Shown here: positions 1 to 5,046 of the stretch, one piece after another | Position numbering within the stretch: the first letter of the stretch is position 1 | How the letters are laid out: the number at the start of each line of letters is the position of its first letter | DNA from: Desulfobacteraceae bacterium UBA5852 | Lineage (GTDB): Bacteria; Desulfobacterota; Desulfobacteria; Desulfobacterales; UBA5852 | Reading direction: 5' to 3' | NCBI GenBank assembly: GCA_002432195.1 | Contig: DJGG01000040.1 | Coordinates: 1 to 9,289 of the forward strand | Length of the DNA stretch: 9,289 bases | Program-made: the position numbers and the translations under genes | Notes under the pieces: model-generated | Databases searched by the model: none | What the model was told of the DNA's origin: nothing | The model's input: only the letters and a program-made list of their open reading frames with translations

Positions 1-29
1 GCCACACACCGCGGTGTGTGGCTTTTTTT
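1..29 (+). terminator. Rho-independent terminator of an off-window + strand gene
   Basis: Positions 1-22 are a perfect palindrome (arms GCCACACACCG and CGGTGTGTGGC), which folds into a GC-rich hairpin. It is followed directly by seven T residues at 23-29. A strong hairpin plus a U-tract is the classic intrinsic terminator on the + strand, so a + strand gene should end just left of the window. The A-tract on the other strand, and the position downstream of the minus-strand hydrolase stop at 61, leave room for bidirectional use. The U-tract that direction would need lies outside the window. Confidence 0.85.
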
Positions 30-60
30 CCGACGGCGCCGCGCGTGCCGCCCGCAGTGC

Positions 61-1047
61 TCAGGCGGCCGGCCGGAAATTCACGATCCCTTGCCGAATT
101 TCGCGGTGCACCCGGCCTTGGGCCTCGAGGTAGCGCAGGTGGGAGAGGGCCTCGCCCGTGGCGAACCACTGCTGGGCCACGGGAAAGTGCGCCCAGTCGT
201 CGGCCCGGATGTCCCAGGCCATGCGCGCGGCCGTGGCGTAAGCGCTGGCCGGGCCGGCTCCGAGGATGCTCAGGGCTTCCTCCAGGCGCCTGCGGTGGTG
301 GGCCTGGAGCTCCCGGACCCGGCCGCGGAGGTCGGGCATCAGCCGGCGGTGACCCGGCAGCACCAGGTCCACCTCCAGGGCCGCCACCTTGTCCAGGCTT
401 TGCAAGTAGAGCTGGAGCGGGTTCTCCGTGTCCGACCAGCATTGGATGTTGGGGGTGATGTCGAAGAGGACATGGTCCCCGGCCACGAGGATTTTGCGGG
501 AGGGTTCGTAGAGACAGGTGTGCCCCAGGGTGTGCCCGGGGGTCGCCAGGCAGCGGAACGCGAAGTCGCCCACCTCCAGGACGTCGCCTTCCGTGAGAAT
601 CTCCAGGGGAGGCACCCACTCGGAGCGGAAGCGGTTTCCCGGGTGGGCCTCCAGGGCCGCCCGCAGGCGATCCACCGGGAAGCCGTGACGTCCGGCATGG
701 GCCAGCATGGGTCCGAAACCCTCCCAGTTCTCGACGATTTCGGCGTCCGGGCGGCTGAAATAGATCCGGGTGGCGGGAGTGGCCAGGCGGCTCACCAGGC
801 CGAAATGGTCGGCGTGCAGGTGGGTGACGAAGATATCGAGGTCCGGGAGGGCCACCCCGATGCGCGCCAGCCCTGCCTGCATGGCGGCCAGGCACACGGG
901 GTGGTTGAGGCCGGTGTCGATGAGCAGGTGGCGGCGGGGGCCCCGCACCAGGTAGGCGTTCAGGGACTTGAGGGGGGTTTCCGGCAGCGGGATCTTGATC
1001 CGGTAGAGACGATCGCCTATCTCCTGGGTCAGGGTCGGTGCGGGCAT
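61..1047 (-). CDS. MBL-fold metallo-hydrolase (LACTB2/glyoxalase II-like)
   Basis: This 328-residue soluble protein has the metallo-beta-lactamase fold. The metal-binding signature is complete: H76-x-H78-x-D80-H81 in a THLHADH motif, H172 in TPGHTLGH, D191 in AGDH and H233 in LPGH, so a binuclear metal-dependent hydrolase is expected. Beyond about residue 245 there is a helical C-terminal segment that looks like the winged-helix extension of LACTB2-type members. The substrate cannot be read from sequence; members hydrolyse thioesters, phosphodiesters or lactones. An open frame continues 43 codons upstream, but ATG at 1047 is preferred: it has GGAGA four to five bases upstream, and the family N-terminus (an IGDRLYRI-like strand) starts there. 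It is divergent from the HD-GYP gene, with about 160 bp between them. No signal peptide or membrane segment is visible. Confidence 0.9.
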   Translation of the reverse strand: MPAPTLTQEIGDRLYRIKIPLPETPLKSLNAYLVRGPRRHLLIDTGLNHPVCLAAMQAGLARIGVALPDLDIFVTHLHADHFGLVSRLATPATRIYFSRPDAEIVENWEGFGPMLAHAGRHGFPVDRLRAALEAHPGNRFRSEWVPPLEILTEGDVLEVGDFAFRCLATPGHTLGHTCLYEPSRKILVAGDHVLFDITPNIQCWSDTENPLQLYLQSLDKVAALEVDLVLPGHRRLMPDLRGRVRELQAHHRRRLEEALSILGAGPASAYATAARMAWDIRADDWAHFPVAQQWFATGEALSHLRYLEAQGRVHREIRQGIVNFRPAA

Positions 1048-1208
1048 AGGGTCTCCGGCAAGGGCGGGGGGGGTTGCAGCAGGGCCAGCGCGGGCGGGAT
1101 ATTCCGCCGGCCGGGCGCCTGCCCGACGATGAGGCGCACGCCTCCGGGTGCGCGGATCCCGACGCCGGCCCTCCAAGGGCGGCGGAACTCCAGAGGATGG
1201 AACACGGT
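1048..1208. other. Divergent intergenic region with a G8 tract
   Basis: This 161-bp spacer separates the divergent hydrolase and HD-GYP genes and must hold both promoters unless they lie in coding sequence. I find no convincing sigma-70 -35/-10 pair on either strand. A run of eight G residues lies at 1066-1073, 19-26 bases upstream of the hydrolase start. A small hairpin (GCGCAC/GTGCGC, 8-base loop) lies at 1134-1153. Neither has an assigned function. Confidence 0.4.
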
Positions 1209-2474
1209 ATGACGGATCTGCCCGCTTTTTCCGCCCCTCCGGCCGGGGGGGACTATTGCGGCCGCATCCTGCGGGGTCCTTTCAGCAGGGCCTTGAAGGC
1301 CCGCGTGCGCGACTGCATCGCCGGCTACCGGTTCTTCGACAGCATCGACGGCCCGTCCATGATCTACATCGCCGCCTGGCAGGGGAGCCGGCAGACCATC
1401 TGGTACGAATACGCCGGCCGGCGCCTGGTGGAACTGTTGGATTGCGGCCCCGGGGAGGCGGCCTGGGTGCTGCGGCGGCGGGTCATCGACCGGCGCATCT
1501 ACACCGGTCCGGACCGCCAGCGGGGGGTGCGCAAGGAGGTCCGGAGCCGCGTGGAACTGGCAGGCACCCGGGAGCGCCTGCGCGAAGAAGGGCGCCGGAC
1601 GGGCTGCGTGGAAGCGGTCTACCAGGTGGCCATGGAAGCGGGCAGCCCCATCTGGCTCAAGGACCAGGCCGTGATCGAGGAGCACCCGGCCGACGGCGTG
1701 TGCCTCTCCCTGGGCCAGCTCACGGAAGTCTCCAAGGAAATGGAGGCCGAGGAGGCCTTGAAGCGGCACCACGACCGGCTGGAGACTGTCGTGGCCGAGC
1801 GCACCGCGGAACTCACCCGCCTCAACGCCCAACTGCGCACGGAGATCGCTGAACGTCAGCAGGCGGAATTCCGCCTCCAGCACAGTTACCGCCGGCTCCA
1901 GCAGAACCTGGACGAAATGATCCGGGCCATGTCGTCCACCGTCGAGGAGCGCGATCCCTACACGGCGGGCCATCAACGCCGCGCTACGGAGCTGGCCACG
2001 GCACTGGCCCGGGAGTTGGGCCTCTCCGAACAGGCGACCAAGGGGCTGCAGATGGCCGGGCTGATCCACGACCTGGGCAAAATCTCCATCCCGGCCGAGA
2101 TCCTGAGCAAACCCGGGAAGCTCAACGCGGCCGAAATCCAGTTGATCCGGCGGCACCCGCGGGTGGCCTTCGACATCCTCCGGGAGATCGATTTCCCCTG
2201 GCCGGTGGATCGCATCGTGCTGCAGCATCACGAGCGCCTGGACGGCTCGGGCTACCCCCAGGGACTTGCCGGGGAGGCCATCCTGCGGGAGGCCAGGATC
2301 CTCAGCGTGGCCGATGTGGTGGAAACCATCGAGAGCCATCGGCCCTACCGGCCGGGCCGGGGGCGCGAGGAGGCCCTGGAGGAGATCGCCCGCAACCGCG
2401 GGCGGCTCTACGACGCGGAGGTGGTGGATGCCTGCCTGAGGCTTTTCCGGGAGAAGAACTTCCAGTATCACTGA
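1209..2474 (+). CDS. HD-GYP domain cyclic-di-GMP phosphodiesterase with N-terminal sensory region
   Basis: This 421-residue cytoplasmic signalling protein should degrade cyclic di-GMP. The C-terminal HD-GYP domain (about residues 235-421) is complete: H255, H287-D288 in HDLGK, H316, H340-H341 in HHERLDGSGYP (GYP at 348-350) and D369, all consistent with an active metal centre. A charged coiled coil at about 175-235, with the AERTAELTRLN pattern common in sensor linkers, joins it to a 170-residue N-terminal region. That region ends like the C-terminal part of a PAS domain (IWLKDQAVI...DGVCLSLGQLTEVSKEMEAEEAL); the rest I do not recognise. No transmembrane segments are seen, so any signal is intracellular or comes from a partner. 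The start at 1209 uses AGAGG twelve bases upstream. ATG 1197 is an alternative adding four residues, but AGAGG would then abut it. The stop lies 23 bp from the convergent gene's stop. Confidence 0.92.
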   Translation: MTDLPAFSAPPAGGDYCGRILRGPFSRALKARVRDCIAGYRFFDSIDGPSMIYIAAWQGSRQTIWYEYAGRRLVELLDCGPGEAAWVLRRRVIDRRIYTGPDRQRGVRKEVRSRVELAGTRERLREEGRRTGCVEAVYQVAMEAGSPIWLKDQAVIEEHPADGVCLSLGQLTEVSKEMEAEEALKRHHDRLETVVAERTAELTRLNAQLRTEIAERQQAEFRLQHSYRRLQQNLDEMIRAMSSTVEERDPYTAGHQRRATELATALARELGLSEQATKGLQMAGLIHDLGKISIPAEILSKPGKLNAAEIQLIRRHPRVAFDILREIDFPWPVDRIVLQHHERLDGSGYPQGLAGEAILREARILSVADVVETIESHRPYRPGRGREEALEEIARNRGRLYDAEVVDACLRLFREKNFQYH

Positions 2475-2497
2475 TCCGGGTCTGGATGCGCCGGGGC

Positions 2498-3073
2498 TCA
2501 CCGCCCGGAGTGGGGGCGCACGCTCAGCCGTTCGAGGGGATAGCCGATCATCCGGGTCTGGTGGATCGTGTTGGCCGTCTCGAAGGCCTCCACGCGCTTG
2601 AGCCCTGCGGCCTCCAGGCCGGGGGCGGCCACCACGGGGCGCACCTGGCGCGCGATGCGGCGGATCAGGCCGCGGCCCTTGACCTCCTCCAGGGTGAGAA
2701 TCCCCAGCAGGGTGTAGTCCGCGGGCAGGGCGGCCAGGAGGTCGGTGACCTCCGGATGGACGCGAAGGCCGTTCAGGAAGAGGTCGAGGGGGTTGCGCGT
2801 CCAGCGGGTGCTGAAGACAGCCTGGCTGATTCGCTTCCAGGGGCCGGCAAGGCGCCAGCGGGGAATGCGGCGGTTGTTGAGCACGGCCACGGCCGAAAAC
2901 TCCAGGGTGCACCCCTTGTCGGCCTCCACATGGCGGTTGTAGGCCAGGTAGCGCAGGTTTTCGGTTTTCTCCGGCATGCCGCTGACGATCAGCACGTCGC
3001 GGAGGTCGGCAGCATCGGGGGCCATCACGCGGTTGACCGCCTTGATCAGGTCGTCGATGAAATCGTGGCTCAT
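2498..3073 (-). CDS. Uncharacterised 191-residue protein
   Basis: I do not recognise this family. The protein is soluble and mildly basic, with no signal peptide, membrane segment or clear metal-binding motif, and only one cysteine. It alternates short hydrophobic strands (DVLIVSG, TLEFSAVAVL, YTLLGILTL) with charged helices, as in a compact alpha/beta domain. A C-terminal stretch ANTIHQTRMIGYPLERL looks distinctive. The gene is convincing: ATG at 3073 has GGGAGG nine bases upstream, codon use matches the neighbours, and it fills the space between a convergent HD-GYP gene and the divergent peroxiredoxin-like gene. The antisense frame over the same interval is also open but lacks these signals. 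No function is proposed. Confidence 0.75.
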   Translation of the reverse strand: MSHDFIDDLIKAVNRVMAPDAADLRDVLIVSGMPEKTENLRYLAYNRHVEADKGCTLEFSAVAVLNNRRIPRWRLAGPWKRISQAVFSTRWTRNPLDLFLNGLRVHPEVTDLLAALPADYTLLGILTLEEVKGRGLIRRIARQVRPVVAAPGLEAAGLKRVEAFETANTIHQTRMIGYPLERLSVRPHSGR

Positions 3074-3191
3074 GCCCAGAGGCCTCCCGGGAACGGAACG
3101 TTGCTGGGGGGTACCGCCTGAACTGACCTATACACTAGTCGGCCGTTTTTGGCTATGCGCTTGGCGGCCGGCGGCAGTGGAGGCCCTACCC
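3074..3191. promoter_or_regulatory. Divergent intergenic region with AT-rich patch
   Basis: This 118-bp region separates the divergent 191-residue protein and the selenoprotein gene. It contains the only AT-rich patch nearby, at about 3121-3156, with a TATACA at 3129-3134 that could act as a -10 element on the + strand. The best upstream TTGCTG (3101-3106) is 22 nt away, too far for a normal sigma-70 promoter. I therefore mark only a likely promoter-bearing region, not specific elements. Confidence 0.35.
3179..3183 (+). promoter_or_regulatory. Ribosome binding site deciding the selenoprotein start
   Basis: GGAGG lies eight bases before ATG 3192. It fixes the start of the UGA-containing gene upstream of the in-frame stop. 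It shows that the stretch before TGA is translated in the same frame as the peroxiredoxin-like sequence after it. Confidence 0.75.
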
Positions 3192-3734
3192 ATGCGGGAT
3201 GACCGATCTTCCCCGGCGCCGGACGTGCCGGTGACCCTGGCCGACGGACGCCGGCTGCCCCTGAGCGACTTCTGGCGGGCGCAGACCCTGGTGCTGGTGT
3301 TCCTGCGGCACTTCGGCTGACCCTTCTGCCGCCAGCAGGTGGCGCAGTTGCGCCGCGCGCAGGATCAATTCGCCAAGGCCGGTCTCCAGGTGGTGCTGGT
3401 GGGGCTGGGGAGCCTCCCCGAGGCACGGGAATTCCAGGCGGCCTTCGGGGTGCCCTTCCCCATCATCGCCGACCCGGAGGGCCGGCTTTACGCCGCCTAC
3501 GGCCTCAAGCGCATGTCCATCCTGGGGTTTCTCTCCCCGAACCTGGCGGCCAAGACGGCGGCCACGCTGGCCCGCGGGCACGGCCTGGGGGCGCCCACGG
3601 GGGATGTGCGCCAATTGCCCGGAGTGGTCGCCGTGGACCCCCGGGGACAGGTGATCTACCGCCACGAGTCCCGGGACCCGGCGGACCATCCCGCCCCCGA
3701 AGCCATCCTGGAGGCCCTGGCCGGCGGCGCCTGA
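3192..3734 (+). CDS. Peroxiredoxin-like (AhpC/TSA_2, PRXL2-type) selenoprotein with in-frame TGA as Sec43
   Basis: Read through the TGA at 3318-3320, this gene encodes a 180-residue thioredoxin-fold protein of the AhpC/TSA antioxidant (PRXL2-like) family. The active-site region is VFLRHFG-U43-PF-C46-RQQ; ordinary relatives have CPFC here, so the TGA sits exactly at the catalytic cysteine and gives a UxxC redox motif. The frame is unbroken on both sides. The downstream part keeps family features: the VVLVGLGSLPEAREF strand-helix, PFPIIADPEGRLYAAYGL, and LPGVVAVDPRGQVIYRH. The start at 3192 has GGAGG eight bases upstream. A hairpin with a G-containing loop follows the TGA. It probably reduces peroxides or acts as a thiol-disulfide oxidoreductase in the cytoplasm, as no signal peptide is seen. 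Sec insertion needs SelB, tRNA-Sec and SelD encoded elsewhere. A single-nucleotide TGC/TGT-to-TGA error or mutation is the alternative. The cyclase gene follows 71 bp downstream. Confidence 0.88.
3318..3320 (+). other. Selenocysteine (UGA) codon
   Basis: This in-frame TGA lies between GGC (Gly42) and CCC TTC TGC (Pro-Phe-Cys46). It replaces the first cysteine of the family's CxxC motif. Recoding as Sec is inferred from the exact position, the continued frame and the adjacent hairpin. Confidence 0.85.
3326..3347 (+). promoter_or_regulatory. Candidate bacterial SECIS hairpin
   Basis: Five bases after the UGA, CTGC (3326-3329) and GCC (3331-3333) pair with GGC (3341-3343) and GCAG (3344-3347). 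This gives seven base pairs with one unpaired C and a seven-base loop, AGCAGGT (3334-3340). A G within the first two loop positions, a bulged stem and a loop roughly 14-20 nt from the UGA match the general shape of bacterial SECIS elements bound by SelB. The spacing is at the short end. The element lies within the coding sequence, as expected for bacteria. Confidence 0.65.
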
Positions 3735-3805
3735 CGGCCCGGCGCCCCCCAGGGAACCGTCTGCCCACCAACCGCCCCCGGCGCGGGACCAGGGAGAACC
3801 GAGCC

Positions 3806-4510
3806 ATGTCCGTGAAAACCGCCGGCGAGGAGGAGCGCGGCTGGATCGACATCTCCGTGCCCCTGACCGACCGCATGCTCCGTTGGCCGGGAGACCCTGT
3901 GGTGCGCATCCGCCGGACGGCCCGCCTGGAGGACGGGGCCGAGGCCAATCTCACCCACCTGGCCATGGGCGCCCACACGGGCACCCACCTGGACAGCCCC
4001 CGGCACTTCCTTGCCGACGGCCCGGCAGTCGACCGCATGCCCCCGGGGATCATGCTGGGCCCGGCCCGGGTGATCGCCATCCCCCACCCGGCGGTCATCA
4101 ACGCCGAGGCCCTGGGACCCCTGCGTTTGCGGCGGGGGGAGCGGATCCTCTTCCGCACCCGCAATTCGGAGGCCGACTGGTGGTCGGCGCCTTTCCGGGA
4201 GACCTTCGTGCACCTGACGCCGGAGGCCGCGGAGCGCCTGGCGGCGGCGGGGGTGGCCCTGGTGGGCGTGGACTACCTCTCGGTGAGCGGTTGGGGAAAG
4301 CCGGCCGCCGAGGTCCACCGGCCCCTCCTGGCCGCGGGCGTCTGGGTGCTGGAAGGGCTCCGCCTGGGGTGCGTCCCCCCCGGGGCCTGCGAGCTGATCT
4401 GCCTGCCGCTCCTGATCCCCGGGGCCGATGGCGCTCCGGCGCGGGCCCTGGTGCGGCCCCGGGGAGGGACGGGACCGCGGCGCTTCAGGGCCCCCCGGCC
4501 TCACGCTTGA
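3806..4510 (+). CDS. Cyclase family protein (kynurenine formamidase-like metal hydrolase)
   Basis: This 234-residue protein belongs to the cyclase family (PF04199 type) that includes KynB arylformamidase. The signature HTGTHLDSPRHF gives metal ligands H57, H61 and D63. H171 and E183 in EVHRPLLAAGVWVLEGL keep the spacing of the catalytic/metal pair in KynB. WPGDP near residues 27-31 and VGVDYLSVSGWG at about 153-164 are also family hallmarks. These enzymes hydrolyse amide or related bonds with a binuclear metal site. No tryptophan-degradation genes are nearby, so the substrate is open and naming it kynB would be unsafe. The start has GGGAGA nine bases upstream. The C-terminus is arginine- and proline-rich. 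The last ten bases overlap the stop end of the kinase remnant on the opposite strand. It may be co-transcribed with the selenoprotein gene (71 bp gap). Confidence 0.88.
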   Translation: MSVKTAGEEERGWIDISVPLTDRMLRWPGDPVVRIRRTARLEDGAEANLTHLAMGAHTGTHLDSPRHFLADGPAVDRMPPGIMLGPARVIAIPHPAVINAEALGPLRLRRGERILFRTRNSEADWWSAPFRETFVHLTPEAAERLAAAGVALVGVDYLSVSGWGKPAAEVHRPLLAAGVWVLEGLRLGCVPPGACELICLPLLIPGADGAPARALVRPRGGTGPRRFRAPRPHA

Positions 4511-4680
4511 GGGACGCACTGCGCAAGGGTGTTGACCGGCAGGAGCACCGTGAAGGTGGAGCCGCTGCCGACTTCGCTGTGGACCTGGATCCGGCCGCCG
4601 TGCTTGGCCACGATCCCCTGGGAGACGCTCAGGCCGAGCCCCGTGCCCTTGCCCTTGGGATATTTTGAGGCAAAAAGCGA
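4501..4680 (-). pseudogene. Sensor histidine kinase C-terminal remnant (HATPase G2 box)
   Basis: Read leftward from about 4680 to a stop at 4501-4503, the minus strand encodes roughly 59 residues typical of the end of a two-component sensor kinase. A YPKGKGTGLGLS segment (G2 ATP-lid box) is followed by QGIVAKHGGRIQVHSE and VGSGSTFTVLLPV, the final strands of the HATPase domain. Nothing upstream (4681-4750) continues the kinase: there are no F box, G1 box, N box or H box, no start codon and no ribosome binding site in frame. This region instead carries the leader of the Cys-rich + strand gene. The remnant therefore looks like a deletion or rearrangement scar. It shares ten bases, tail to tail, with the cyclase gene. 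A functional short protein is unlikely. Confidence 0.8.
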
Positions 4681-4733
4681 ACCCGGGGGTAGGCGCAGCG
4701 GCGCTTGTGCGTTATCTTGCAGCCAACGGCCAC

Positions 4734-4741
4734 AAGGAGAT
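4734..4741 (+). promoter_or_regulatory. Strong ribosome binding site of the Cys-rich small gene
   Basis: AAGGAGAT is a near-perfect anti-16S match placed seven bases before GTG 4749. It is the main evidence that the short frame downstream is translated, and it sets the GTG start in preference to an upstream TTG at 4665 in the same frame. Confidence 0.7.
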
Positions 4742-4748
4742 ATCCCCC

Positions 4749-4934
4749 GTGTCCCCGGATTCCCGTGATCAGGGCGGACACCCCGACGGTGCCCCGCCCC
4801 AACCGCCCTGCGGCTGCCTGGTGCTCGATCCCTGCGGGTGTTACGCCGACCCCTGCGCCTGTTTCCTCACCGATGCGCGCGGCTGTTTCCTGGACTGCGG
4901 CTGCCGCCCCGGGCCGCCCGCTGCGCCGGTCTGA
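4749..4934 (+). CDS. Small cysteine-rich CxC-repeat protein (61 aa)
   Basis: This GTG-start gene encodes 61 residues containing nine cysteines (C21, 23, 29, 31, 36, 38, 46, 50, 52), all within 32 residues. Four form CxC pairs in PCGC, DPCGCY, DPCACF and DCGC. The DPC(G/A)C(Y/F) unit is repeated twice at 28-32 and 35-39. The first 20 residues are polar and Gly/Pro-rich; there is no hydrophobic signal peptide. I do not recognise a named family. Such CxC spacing is typical of metal-thiolate binding, so a metallothionein-like, metal-delivery or metal-sensing peptide is possible; a modified peptide precursor is an alternative. It has an excellent ribosome binding site and lies 112 bp upstream of aconitase on the same strand, so co-transcription with an Fe-S enzyme is plausible. 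That link is inference. Confidence 0.7.
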   Translation: MSPDSRDQGGHPDGAPPQPPCGCLVLDPCGCYADPCACFLTDARGCFLDCGCRPGPPAAPV

Positions 4935-5046
4935 CACCACGGCCCGCCGAAGGTGCCGCCCCCAGGCGGCCGGTCTCTCCCGGGCCGTAGCCGGCCGTCG
5001 CCGTCGAAAACATTCCACTCACCCCTGCCTGAAGGAGGACCACGTC
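4935..5046 (+). other. Spacer between Cys-rich gene and aconitase
   Basis: This 112-nt spacer contains a possible hairpin of seven pairs (CGGCCGG at 4967-4973 with CCGGCCG at 4991-4997, 17-base loop) but no T-tract, so it is not a convincing terminator. No -35/-10 pair is evident. GGAGG at 5034-5038 is the aconitase ribosome binding site. Read-through from the upstream small gene is therefore possible. Confidence 0.35.

Noticed and set aside
1048..1176. N-terminal extension of the MBL hydrolase to 1176
   Set aside because: The extension is low-complexity Arg/Pro/Ala, whereas ATG 1047 has a ribosome binding site and begins the conserved fold.
1074..1208. Upstream start of the HD-GYP gene at 1074
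   Set aside because: No ribosome binding site is seen, and the added residues are compositionally like intergenic DNA.
1029..2912. A 627-codon minus-strand frame opposite the HD-GYP gene
   Set aside because: The HD-GYP catalytic motifs on the + strand are complete. The antisense product has low-complexity composition and overlaps the 191-residue gene in another frame.
3192..3734. Peroxiredoxin-like gene as a nonsense-mutated pseudogene or two genes
   Set aside because: The only stop is TGA at the exact catalytic Cys column, the rest is intact without frameshifts, and a SECIS-like hairpin follows. Decay would rarely hit that codon alone. A sequencing error remains the residual risk.
4705..4721. 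Sigma-54-like promoter ahead of the Cys-rich gene (TTGCA as -12)
   Set aside because: The -24 GG is missing at the required spacing (GT instead) and the rest of TGGCAC is not matched.
4967..4997. Hairpin between the Cys-rich gene and aconitase as a terminator
   Set aside because: It has a 17-base loop and no T-tract, and such short GC stems are common by chance at this base composition.
4705..5046. Upstream extension of aconitase from an alternative start at 4705
   Set aside because: The extra 114 residues are Arg/Pro-rich without homology and overlap the Cys-rich gene. ATG 5047 has an ideal ribosome binding site and the family N-terminus.
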